This document shows positions 1 to 7,422 of a stretch of DNA of 64,000 nucleotides, piece by piece. The DNA comes from Parabacteroides sp. PM6-13 (lineage in GTDB: Bacteria > Bacteroidota > Bacteroidia > Bacteroidales > Tannerellaceae): positions 1-64,000 of the forward strand of contig NZ_JARXWF010000011.1 of NCBI RefSeq assembly GCF_029892605.1. The letters are read 5' to 3'. Position numbers and translations under genes: made by a program. The notes under the pieces were generated by a model that saw only the letters and a program-made list of their open reading frames with translations, did not search any database and had not been told where the DNA came from. The number at the start of each line of letters is the position of its first letter. Within the stretch, counting starts at the first letter, position 1.

Positions 1-72
1 TTTAGCAAATAAGAGAGTCGAAAATAAAACAGACTGAACACAAGGATTTTACAATCTGAACGATGTGATTCT

Positions 73-154
73 TCGATTTTAGTCGGTTAGTAGTGTAAAA
101 AAATATTTTCTCATAAGATATTATTACCAGTAGTGTCCGACTAAAATTTTCGAT
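73..154. repeat. Inverted repeat resembling insertion-sequence ends
   Basis: The segment at 73-86 reads as the inverse of 138-154, sharing an 11-base core (CCGACTAAAAT), and both are adjoined by TAGTG. Ends of the type TAGTGTCCG(A/G)(C/T)TAAA are common on Bacteroidota transposons, so 75-95 could be a right end and 129-146 a left end. No transposase of usable length is present, so at most this is debris. The rest of 1-765, apart from the entries given here, shows nothing I can identify. Confidence 0.3.
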
Positions 155-231
155 TTAAAAAGAAAAGGCTACTTCCCTTGTGGTTTCGCCCTTAATAGGT
201 AATTTAGTTTTACCACAAACTTGATTACCTT

Positions 232-342
232 ATGAGCAAAAGTACAGAATTAGAGTGTAACGGCAATCGACGGAGTCAAATATTTTTTATCGGATTGTCA
301 ATTTTGAAACAAATTGTAGATTTATTAAGCGTCAAAGATTGA
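232..342 (+). pseudogene. 36-codon ORF, possible transposase N-terminal remnant
   Basis: An ATG at 232 opens 36 codons ending in TGA at 340-342. The peptide contains FIGLSILKQIVDLLS, which loosely resembles the opening of Bacteroidota IS4-type transposases, and it starts about 90 bases inside the possible left end at 129-146. Reading then stops; nothing after 342 continues a transposase in any frame I can follow. I treat it as a probable decayed insertion sequence; it may equally be a chance ORF in AT-rich DNA. Confidence 0.25.
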
Positions 343-484
343 TTGTTAATTCTTATTTACAGATATATCAACTCATTGTGAAGTTTGAATATATCACCTC
401 TCTTCTGCATTACTTAAAATAGCAAGACAGATCCTCCGGATGAAGCAAGATCCGGAGCATCCCCAAAAGCAAAATGTTAAAAAG

Positions 485-608
485 CAAAATGTAAGCAAAA
501 TCGCCGTTTTGCCTTACTATATGATACGTTAAAAAGTGTTACTCGCAGGACTAATTTTAAATACCCCTACGTTTTTGGAAAAATAGTCCCGCGATTTTGA
601 CAAAATGA
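485..608 (+). repeat. Dispersed ~120-bp repeat, copy A
   Basis: This intergenic block recurs at 32062-32180 (inverted) and 59181-59294 (direct). Shared core features in order: ATGATACGTTAAAAAGTG, a GC-rich patch around TTACTCGC, AAATACCCCTACGTTTT, GGAAAAATA and TTTTGACAAAATG. In this copy the GC patches TCGCAGGACT and AGTCCCGCGA are near-perfect inverses, allowing a hairpin with the TACCCCTACG stretch in its loop. No open reading frame is conserved across the copies. Its nature is unknown. Confidence 0.85.
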
Positions 609-720
609 TAGTTTGGATTTTCGGACAAAACAGATCATTTAACATCCATTCACACAATCAGGTCGTATGAAAAGTAGTAGACGAACAAACCGGTAACGCC
701 GGGTATTAAAAAAAATCATG

Positions 721-728
721 TACATTTG
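721..728 (+). promoter_or_regulatory. -7 box TACATTTG of the FHA/protease-like operon
   Basis: TACATTTG is an exact match to the Bacteroidota -7 consensus TAnnTTTG and lies 38 bases before the ATG at 766. Because the box overlaps the in-frame upstream ATG at 718, it argues that translation starts at 766. Confidence 0.65.
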
Positions 729-765
729 TACGCAAACAGCGTATAATATTGAAAAGGAAAGAGAG

Positions 766-1284
766 ATGAAGCGCATATTCTGTCCGAAATGTGATAATCA
801 GATGACATTCGATGAAACGAAGTTCCACAAAGGGAAAGTGCTTACTTTTGTTTGCACGCAGTGTACGCATCAGTTCAAGATACGTTTGGGAAAAAAAATA
901 GTAAAAACAGAAATGGGTGAAGAGAAAGAGGTCGATGAAGCCGATTTCACCTGTGGATACATCAGCGTGATAGAGAACAACTTCGCACACAAACAGGATC
1001 TCCCCTTAGTGGAAGGCGACAATGTGATCGGGCGCCGCAACAAAGACACCGAGGGCGTACATGCCGCCATCGTCACCAGCGATCCGAGTATGGGAAGAAA
1101 ACATTGTGTGATCCATGTAAAACCCGATGGAAACGGGCATTACATCTATACATTGCGTGATTTTCCCAGCCTTACGGGCACCTTTATCCGGAACGTACTG
1201 GTCGGGAAGAAAGAACAGGTGGTGATCGAAGATGAAGAGATTGTCACCATTGGCGCGACCACTTTTATATTGCATGCCAAATAA
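766..1284 (+). CDS. Zinc-ribbon and FHA domain protein
   Basis: A 172-residue cytoplasmic protein with no signal peptide. Residues 6-33 form a zinc ribbon (CPKC at 6-9, CTQC at 30-33), the MJ0042-type ribbon often found in signalling proteins. Residues about 80-170 form a forkhead-associated domain: GRR at 89-91, RKH at 111-113 and the TFIRN turn near 139-143 match the phosphothreonine-binding face, although the Ser before RKH in most FHA domains is Gly here. The start at 766 was chosen over 718 because the promoter covers 718 and a purine-rich GGAAAGAG precedes 766. The next gene follows after 11 bases and is probably co-transcribed. Family knowledge suggests recognition of a phosphorylated partner; no cognate kinase is adjacent. 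Confidence 0.85.
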   Translation: MKRIFCPKCDNQMTFDETKFHKGKVLTFVCTQCTHQFKIRLGKKIVKTEMGEEKEVDEADFTCGYISVIENNFAHKQDLPLVEGDNVIGRRNKDTEGVHAAIVTSDPSMGRKHCVIHVKPDGNGHYIYTLRDFPSLTGTFIRNVLVGKKEQVVIEDEEIVTIGATTFILHAK

Positions 1285-1295
1285 AGAAGAAACCT

Positions 1296-3023
1296 ATGAT
1301 AAGAAAAATTTCATTATTGATGCTGGCCGCCTGCGTAACTCTGTTGGCTACTGCCCAGGGAAAGGCGCCTAAATGGTTAGAGAAACAGCGTAAAGCGTTA
1401 TTGACCCTGTCTACTTATGGGAAAGATAATCAACACTTACAAACCGGTACCGCTTTCTTTGTCAGCGAAACGGGCGAAGCCCTCTCGGGGTATGGTCTCT
1501 TCCGCGGAGCAGCGCGTGCGGTGGTAACCGACACCGATGGCAAGAGCTATCCGGTGACGGCGATTCTGGGTGCCGATGATATGTATGAGGTGATCCGTTT
1601 TCAGGTCGAAATAACAAAAAAGGTTCCCTATTTTCCCATCGCTGCCGAGCCATTGGCAAATGGAATAAAAATATATACCGTACCCTATACAACCGAAAAG
1701 AAGGGCACTTTCAAAGAGGGAAATATCACGGAAGTGAGTAAACTAAAGGATCCGTATGCCTATTATAAAACCTCTATCCCTTTTGAATCCGTCAACCTAC
1801 CACTGTTGACGGAAAACGGAGAAGTGTTTGGCCTGATGCAGGACGATACGGCTGGAGATGCCGATATCTCTTACGGCGTGTCGGCCGGTTACGCGCGCAG
1901 CCTGCGAGTGACCTCCCTCGATGCCCTCAGCCGCACCTATAGCAGTATCGGCATCCGTAAAGCCTGGCCGGAAGAGATCGAGCAGGCACAGGTGATGCTG
2001 ATGATTATGGGGACAGGCAAAACCGCATCGGAATACCTGGAGATCATCAACGACTTTATCGCGGCTTTTCCCTCCTCACCTGATGGGTATCTGAGTCGGG
2101 CGTCGCACTATGCGCACAACCGCACACTGTTTAGCCTGGAAAAGGGCGAGACCGCACAAGCCTACCTGGACAAAGCCATGACCGACTGGGAAACGGCCTC
2201 GCGTCAGACCGACAATAAAGCGAATGTGCTCTTCAACAAAGCACGCGTCATTTTTGATGTGGCAACGGCCGATACGACCTTGACACAAAAAGAATGGACC
2301 ACCGCCGGTGCCATGAATATACTGAAGGAAGCGATCGAACTGGACGACCAACCTGCCTACCGCCAACTGGAAGGCGATATGTTCTTCACACTTGGCATCT
2401 ACGATATGGCTTACGATAGCTACACCAAGGTGAATGAAAGCGATTTAGCCAGCTCCCTCTCCTACTACATGGCGGCCAAATCGTTGGAACAAATCCCCGG
2501 CACAAACATCAGCGACCTCATCGCCCTACTCGACAAAGCGATAGAAAAGAGTATGCTGGCGCCTTCGGAAGAGACCCTGGCCTATATCCTGGAGCGCATT
2601 GATATGAAAATAAGCCTGGCTCAACACGAAGAGGCGATCAAGGATTACGACCTCTATTACGAATTGACCGGAGGCAACGTGGGAGATAACTTCTATTATC
2701 TCCGGGAACAATCTAAGTTCCGCAGCGCCGATTATGCCGGAGCCATGGAAGATATTCAAACAGCCCATCAAATGGTTCCCGACAACCCGAATTACATCGC
2801 CAAAATGGCTTCGATCTATATGCGCCAGGAGAACTACACCGAAGCGCTTACCACCCTTGAAAAAGCCTTGGAACTGGCGCCCGACTTCAACTCCTGCTAC
2901 CGCCTGAAAGGGGTTTGCCTCGTTCGCTTAAACAAAAAAGCAGAAGCCTGCGAAGCCTTCGCCAAAGCCAAAGAGTTGGGCGATCCGATTGTGGACCGGT
3001 TGATACGGGAACACTGTAAGTGA
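1296..3023 (+). CDS. Exported trypsin-like-fold protein with TPR repeats, catalytic triad not apparent
   Basis: A 575-residue protein with a signal peptide (hydrophobic residues 5-18, cleavage near ATAQG), so periplasmic. Residues about 30-215 follow the HtrA/trypsin pattern: GTAFFVSETGEALSGYGLF, then ILGADDMYEVIRFQV, then LPLLTENGEVFGL. Set against HtrA (TNxHV, SDLA, GNSGGPLL), the positions of His, Asp and the nucleophilic Ser hold other residues, so I read it as a non-catalytic protease fold. Residues about 250-565 are helical tetratricopeptide repeats, clearest at 495-560 (NPNYIAKMASIYMRQENYTE). It follows the FHA protein by 11 bases. A scaffold or sensor role in the envelope is inferred. 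Confidence 0.75.
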   Translation: MIRKISLLMLAACVTLLATAQGKAPKWLEKQRKALLTLSTYGKDNQHLQTGTAFFVSETGEALSGYGLFRGAARAVVTDTDGKSYPVTAILGADDMYEVIRFQVEITKKVPYFPIAAEPLANGIKIYTVPYTTEKKGTFKEGNITEVSKLKDPYAYYKTSIPFESVNLPLLTENGEVFGLMQDDTAGDADISYGVSAGYARSLRVTSLDALSRTYSSIGIRKAWPEEIEQAQVMLMIMGTGKTASEYLEIINDFIAAFPSSPDGYLSRASHYAHNRTLFSLEKGETAQAYLDKAMTDWETASRQTDNKANVLFNKARVIFDVATADTTLTQKEWTTAGAMNILKEAIELDDQPAYRQLEGDMFFTLGIYDMAYDSYTKVNESDLASSLSYYMAAKSLEQIPGTNISDLIALLDKAIEKSMLAPSEETLAYILERIDMKISLAQHEEAIKDYDLYYELTGGNVGDNFYYLREQSKFRSADYAGAMEDIQTAHQMVPDNPNYIAKMASIYMRQENYTEALTTLEKALELAPDFNSCYRLKGVCLVRLNKKAEACEAFAKAKELGDPIVDRLIREHCK

Positions 3024-3024
3024 A

Positions 3025-3085
3025 TTGTTAATTATTAATTGTTAATTACTTGATGCCATTAACAATTAATAATTCACCATTAACA
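3025..3085. repeat. 7-bp-period AT-rich repeat, inverted about its centre
   Basis: ATTGTTA and ATTATTA units alternate with a 7-base period at 3025-3048, and an inverted version lies at 3060-3085. The two halves can pair as a hairpin between the convergent protease-like and ABC-F genes and may act as a two-way terminator. The right half is coding: it supplies the last residues (ELLIVN) of the ABC-F protein. Confidence 0.7.
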
Positions 3086-4653
3086 TCGCTTTCCTCCAGA
3101 AAGCGTGCATCGTGGGAGACGGCGAGGATGGTGCCTCGGTAGTCGCGGATGACAGAGGTTAGGATTTCTATGCTGGCGATGTCCAGGTTGTTTGTCGGTT
3201 CATCTAAAAGAATCATATCGGGCGTCTGGTTACCAATCATCAGACAGCAGATAGCCAGGCGCATTTTCTCTCCCCCGCTTAATGCGGAACAAGGTTTGTT
3301 CCAGCTTTCATGTGAGAAGAGATAGCGTGAGAGAAGCATTTTAATCTCATGTTCCGGCAGATGGCGGTCGTTATACTCTTCCGCCTGCTCATACACAGTC
3401 AGTTCATTCCGGATAATTGCGTACTCCTGGTCGATATAGATATAATCGAAATCAGCTCGTTCGATGATTCCTGTCTGCGGTTGCAACCGCCCTACGATCA
3501 GTTTCAACAACGTCGTTTTACCGGAACCATTATTCCCACGCAACATCAAACGATCGCCGCTCTTAACCGTAAAATCAAGCGGTTCCGGAAAGAGCGGATC
3601 GGCTCCTTCGTAGGCAAAATTCACCTGCTGCGCTTTGACCAATATCTTTCCCGTATGCAGGTGGGAAGCATTCAGATCGACCTTCATCGTGCGTTTATCC
3701 GGCAGGATTTTGCGCAACTCATCGATGTTTTCCGTCAGTTGCCGGGCTTTCTCTACGTGGGTATCTTTCAGTTTGGACGCGCTCTTCTCGGCCCGATCCT
3801 GCAGCGTGTCCATCGCCATTTTGCCAACGCCCTCTTTTATCTTCTGCTTCTTGCCCCTCGCTTCGTGTTTCTGCTTTCGTTCCAATGTCTCCCGGGCTAT
3901 TTTCTTCGCCAGGCGCAATTCTTTCTCCTTCTCATCTAAAGACTCCTGCAAAGCCTCCAGTTGCCATTGCTTTTGCTCTTTATAGAAATCATAGTTCCCG
4001 CCATACGTCGTAATGCCTGTATGTCCTAATTCGTAGGTAAGCGGAAGCAGGTTGAGCAAGGCGCGGTCGTGGCTGACAATCAACAGGGTGGCATTTTCCG
4101 ATTGGATATAGCGATAGTACTGTTCGCGGCTGACAGCATCCAGGTGATTGGTCGGTTCATCAAACAGGATAATCTCCGGCGTATGAATCTGCAGTCCTGC
4201 CAGGAAGGCTTTTGTCTTCTCGCCTCCGCTCAGGGCGGCAAAGGATTGCGTGAGGGAGATATGAGACAGCCCCCAATGGGCCAACGCTGCCAGGCTACGC
4301 TCTTCGATGCCCCAATCGTCGTCGAGCAAGGTGAAATTATTTTCGGAGGCATCCCCGTTTTCAATAGCGTGCAAAGCCTGCAATTTGTCGTGGATACGCA
4401 ATGCCTCGGCAACCGTCTGATGATCGTATTGCCCAAAATGCTGGGGGATATAATAAGGCGTTGCCTGCGTGATGATTTCACCCGAAGTAGCGGGTAGATC
4501 CCCTGCGATCATACGCAACAGGGTTGACTTTCCTGATCCGTTCTGTCCGATCAGCGATACTTTTTCTCCTTTATTGATGGTAAGATTGATATCAGAAAAG
4601 AGCATGCTATTATCTGCATGCCTATAGGCAATTTGTTGTATTTGGATACTCAT
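3046..4653 (-). CDS. ABC-F family ATPase (ribosome-associated)
   Basis: A 535-residue soluble protein with two ABC ATPase domains and no membrane segment. Domain 1 has Walker A GQNGSGKST (about 36-44), signature LSGGEKTKAF and Walker B/D-loop DEPTNHLD; domain 2 has GNNGSGKTT, LSGGEKMRL and DEPTNNLD. The charged linker between them (about 230-310, rich in Lys and Glu) is the P-site tRNA-interaction motif of ABC-F factors. Family members bind the ribosomal E site and either aid translation or confer resistance to ribosome-targeting antibiotics; the sequence does not decide which. The last dozen residues are encoded by the AT-rich heptamer repeat, so the C-terminus appears extended by repeat DNA. 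Convergent with the gene at 1296. Confidence 0.9.
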   Translation of the reverse strand: MSIQIQQIAYRHADNSMLFSDINLTINKGEKVSLIGQNGSGKSTLLRMIAGDLPATSGEIITQATPYYIPQHFGQYDHQTVAEALRIHDKLQALHAIENGDASENNFTLLDDDWGIEERSLAALAHWGLSHISLTQSFAALSGGEKTKAFLAGLQIHTPEIILFDEPTNHLDAVSREQYYRYIQSENATLLIVSHDRALLNLLPLTYELGHTGITTYGGNYDFYKEQKQWQLEALQESLDEKEKELRLAKKIARETLERKQKHEARGKKQKIKEGVGKMAMDTLQDRAEKSASKLKDTHVEKARQLTENIDELRKILPDKRTMKVDLNASHLHTGKILVKAQQVNFAYEGADPLFPEPLDFTVKSGDRLMLRGNNGSGKTTLLKLIVGRLQPQTGIIERADFDYIYIDQEYAIIRNELTVYEQAEEYNDRHLPEHEIKMLLSRYLFSHESWNKPCSALSGGEKMRLAICCLMIGNQTPDMILLDEPTNNLDIASIEILTSVIRDYRGTILAVSHDARFLEESDVNGELLIVNGIK

Positions 4654-4750
4654 GTGCTAAATATTTGTCGGCGTCAGGCAGGTGTAGTAAATTTGCCCTC
4701 GCGCGGAATAAATAATAAACCGATTCTTATCTCTCTGTTGGCAGATGTGC

Positions 4751-4828
4751 AAGCCGGTTTCTGTGAACCGACAACTTATTTAGACATTCTCATTGGAGTA
4801 GTTTTAAATGAATACTGCCGCAAAAGTA
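4751..4828 (-). promoter_or_regulatory. Promoter and leader of the ABC-F gene with possible 5-codon leader peptide
   Basis: Read on the minus strand, TACTTTTG (4828-4821) matches the -7 consensus, placing the transcript start near 4815 and giving a ~160-base leader. In it lies ATG AGA ATG TCT AAA TAA (4793-4776), followed by the hairpin-forming pair CGGTT/AACCG (4770-4751). Leader peptide plus hairpin is the layout of inducible ABC-F resistance genes, but there is no clear ribosome site before the mini-ORF, so regulation is only suggested. Confidence 0.4.
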
Positions 4829-4929
4829 GACAAAATATTTGAAAACAAAAGAATAAACAGGAAATTAAACATTTGAAGGGGAACGATAGTTTTACTAATA
4901 GAAAGTTAAATTCATAAAGAAAGAAAAGT

Positions 4930-5976
4930 ATGTTTGAAAAAGTTATTTGGGGGAATTCACTGGAAGAATGGGGTATTTTCCTTATCATTTTGGTTTCTAC
5001 CTTTATCATTACAAAGTTAGTCTCCGTATTCAGCAAAAAGGTCTTAAAGCCTTTCACTACAAAAACCAAGAACAGATTCGATGATGTTATCTATTTCGCT
5101 TTGGAGTCACCCATCCTGTTTGGCATTATGCTGCTTGGTATCTGGATCGCTATCCATCAATTGGTGACACCGGAAAAATTCGTCAAAGCCATCGATGATG
5201 CCTACCGGATCCTGATCGTATTGAATGTCACCTGGGTATTCACTCGCTTGACGTCGGGTCTATTGGATAACTATTGGGGAGAACGTTCGGACGGACATGC
5301 CCAAAAGATGATGCCGGTAGTGAAAAGAGCCGTATTGACGGTGGTCTGGGTGATTGGTATCGTAACGGCGTTGAGCAATGTCGGGATCAACATCAGTGCT
5401 TTGTTAGGAACCCTCGGTATTGGTGGTATTGCTTTTGCTTTGGCCGCTCAGGATACGGTCAAGAATATATTCGGCGCCTTTACCATATTTACCGACAAAC
5501 CGTTTAGCATCGGTGATACCATCCGTGTAGACAGCTTTGAAGGAACGATTATCGACGTGGGCGTAAGAAGCACCAAACTGATGGACTACGACAAGCGCAT
5601 CGTGACGCTTCCGAACTTTAAGATTACGGACGCTTCTATTATCAATATCTCCTCCGAGCCAATGCGCCGGGTGGTGATGAAGCTTGGATTGACCTACGAT
5701 ACGACACCGGAAAAGATGCAGGAGGCGCTGGATATATTAAGAGGCATACCAAAGAAGGTTGATTTCGTATCCAAAAAGAGCGATAATATCATTGCCAATT
5801 TCAGCGGTTATGGTGATTCCGCCTTGGAGATCAGCTTCATCTATTTTATTGAGAAGAAAGGTAACATCCGGAAAGTCACGTCGGACATGAATATGGAGAT
5901 CCTGAAATCCTTCAACGCGGCGGGATTAAACTTCGCCTTCCCTTCCCAGACGCTTTATCTTCAGAAGGAGCAGTAG
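4930..5976 (+). CDS. MscS-type mechanosensitive channel
   Basis: A 348-residue membrane protein. Hydrophobic segments lie at about 12-32, 58-78, 97-118 and 135-155, followed by the pore-lining helix at about 155-180 (TLGIGGIAFALAAQDTVKN), the small-residue-rich TM3 of MscS channels, and a soluble beta domain from about 185 (GDTIRVDSFEGTIIDVG, TLPNFKI). Such channels open under hypo-osmotic membrane tension to release small solutes. A purine-rich AAAGAAAGAAAAG precedes the ATG. The gene stands alone, convergent with the anti-sigma gene across a pyrimidine/purine heptamer repeat. Confidence 0.93.
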   Translation: MFEKVIWGNSLEEWGIFLIILVSTFIITKLVSVFSKKVLKPFTTKTKNRFDDVIYFALESPILFGIMLLGIWIAIHQLVTPEKFVKAIDDAYRILIVLNVTWVFTRLTSGLLDNYWGERSDGHAQKMMPVVKRAVLTVVWVIGIVTALSNVGINISALLGTLGIGGIAFALAAQDTVKNIFGAFTIFTDKPFSIGDTIRVDSFEGTIIDVGVRSTKLMDYDKRIVTLPNFKITDASIINISSEPMRRVVMKLGLTYDTTPEKMQEALDILRGIPKKVDFVSKKSDNIIANFSGYGDSALEISFIYFIEKKGNIRKVTSDMNMEILKSFNAAGLNFAFPSQTLYLQKEQ

Positions 5977-6152
5977 TTAAAGAAGTTAAGAAGTCAAAGA
6001 AGTCAAAGAAGTTAAGAAGCAAGAAGCCACAATGGCATATACATTTTACCTGTGGCCTCTTATTATTTTTTCTTCTTACTTCTTAACTTCTTTGACTTCT
6101 TAACTTCTTACTTCTTACTTCTTACTTCTTAACTTCTTACTTCTTAACTTCT
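5977..6152. repeat. ACTTCTT heptamer array with inverted half
   Basis: Purine-rich units (AGTTAAGA, AGTCAAAGA) at 5977-6028 face pyrimidine-rich ACTTCTT units at 6071-6152, separated by a pairing core GCCACA/TGTGGC. The two halves can fold into one long hairpin between convergent genes, so a bidirectional terminator is plausible. The basic period on the right is 7 bases. The last units run into the reading frame of the minus-strand gene and encode its final residues EVKK. Confidence 0.75.
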
Positions 6153-6844
6153 AAAAAAACAACCGTATAAAAAACCTCTTCGTTTCCTATTGTCCATAAA
6201 GGTCCCTCCTCTATCAGGCGGCAGGCCTCTTTATCGGCAGGGGGACTGAGAGGTTTTTTCACGGTGATACGATGGGGTTTACCCTGCTCATTGATGAAAA
6301 AAGAGAGGGTTACTTCACCTTTTATCTCCTTGCCTGTTTCGTCGGTCGGACGGATCATTTTTTCTTCTATATACTTCTGATAAGCCTCCCAGCCGTCAAC
6401 AGGCGATGAGGTTGCTATCTTGGCTTCTTGCCGCATTGTCATTTCTTTTGCCTGATCGGCGATTTCTTCGGCCTCATCGGCTATCTCTTTATTCAATGCC
6501 AACGAACGGATGGCAGCTGGCATAACGCTTTCTTCCAGGCTGTTTTCCATCTGATCGGCAAGCATTTCGGGAGAGTCTTTCTTCTGCAGACCAAAATAGA
6601 CGCTGAAGGCGATAATAAACAAAAAGCTCGCTGCCATGCCTCCATATTTAAAGACATCGAGCCGGCGCTGGTTCTTTCGCCGTATTTTGCGGCGCAGGAT
6701 ATCGATATGAGGAGCCGGATCACCCTTCACCTTCTCATATCCTTCGAGCGCTTCCGCCAGAAAAGGATCACGCATGGCCTGCCGCTCGATGCGATTGGCC
6801 TCTCGTCCCTTCCGGTCGCCCTGTATGTATCGCCTCATTCTCAT
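6137..6844 (-). CDS. Probable anti-sigma factor with TonB-like C-terminal domain
   Basis: 235 residues starting at 6844, where the ATG overlaps the sigma-factor stop in an ATGA junction; longer starts would run far into the sigma gene. Residues 1-65 are basic and helical, one membrane helix lies at about 67-87 (GGMAASFLFIIAFSVYFGL), and residues about 140-235 resemble the TonB/energy-transducer C-terminal domain (EVTLSFFINEQGKPHRITV). The cytoplasmic end would hold the sigma factor and the periplasmic end would sense an envelope signal; this is inferred from translational coupling and topology. It ends inside the heptamer repeat. Confidence 0.7.
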   Translation of the reverse strand: MRMRRYIQGDRKGREANRIERQAMRDPFLAEALEGYEKVKGDPAPHIDILRRKIRRKNQRRLDVFKYGGMAASFLFIIAFSVYFGLQKKDSPEMLADQMENSLEESVMPAAIRSLALNKEIADEAEEIADQAKEMTMRQEAKIATSSPVDGWEAYQKYIEEKMIRPTDETGKEIKGEVTLSFFINEQGKPHRITVKKPLSPPADKEACRLIEEGPLWTIGNEEVFYTVVFLEVKK

Positions 6845-7416
6845 GTTAATTGTCTCTCCATACAAATTTTCAAATTCCGTTTTCCGTTTTGAATATAGCT
6901 TTTGACGCGACTCAATGTATAACCGGTCGAATCGACAATGTCGGCATACGACATATCGTCCATAAAGAAAAGCGTAATGCTTTGCTTTTGCTCTTCCGGC
7001 AATTTCTCCAGGCAATGCTTCAGCATTTCCAGGCGTTCGCTATCCGTTTCCTCTTCATCTAATAGATACATAATATCGTCGGATTCCATACGGTCGATAT
7101 CAAAATCTGCCTTGATCTCGCGACTTTCTTTGCGTAGTATTTGCAGGCAATGATTTTTCACCACCGTATGCAGCCAGGTGCGGAAAACAGCAATCTCATA
7201 CTGGCAGACTTTAGCCAATAGCTGTTCGAAAAGCTCCATCACAGCATCCTCCGCCCGCTCCGTATTGTTCAGGTATTTGAGGCAGACCCCATACAAAAGA
7301 GGGGTATAACGGTTGTATAACGTACCGAAATACTCCGAATCCCCGCTGCGCTTATATTCCGCCAGGAGTTGCTCGTCCGTTAGTTTAGCCGCGTTTCGCT
7401 TGAATAGTAAAGTCAT
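6841..7416 (-). CDS. ECF-family RNA polymerase sigma factor
   Basis: 191 residues with the two domains of group IV sigma factors. Region 2 (about 20-95) contains EYFGTLYNRYTPLLYGVC and the AEDAVMELF helix that contacts core polymerase and the -10 element; region 4 (about 125-185) contains LPEEQKQSITLFFMDDMSY followed by the helix-turn-helix around YADIVDSTGYTLSRVKSYI. It lies 6 bases after the hybrid kinase gene and overlaps the anti-sigma candidate by 4 bases, so all three are likely made from one transcript. Its own target promoters are not recognisable here. Confidence 0.92.
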   Translation of the reverse strand: MTLLFKRNAAKLTDEQLLAEYKRSGDSEYFGTLYNRYTPLLYGVCLKYLNNTERAEDAVMELFEQLLAKVCQYEIAVFRTWLHTVVKNHCLQILRKESREIKADFDIDRMESDDIMYLLDEEETDSERLEMLKHCLEKLPEEQKQSITLFFMDDMSYADIVDSTGYTLSRVKSYIQNGKRNLKICMERQLT

Positions 7417-7422
7417 CCTGTC

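Noticed and set aside
718-765. Upstream in-frame start for the FHA gene
   Set aside because: The ATG at 718 overlaps the -7 box at 721-728 and would lie before the transcript start.
3349-4497. Long plus-strand ORFs opposite the ABC-F gene
   Set aside because: They are shadows of a clearly conserved minus-strand gene, with no domain or initiation signals of their own.
6845-7015. Longer N-terminus of the anti-sigma candidate
   Set aside because: It would overlap 170 bases of the sigma gene; the ATGA junction at 6841-6844 is the normal coupled start.
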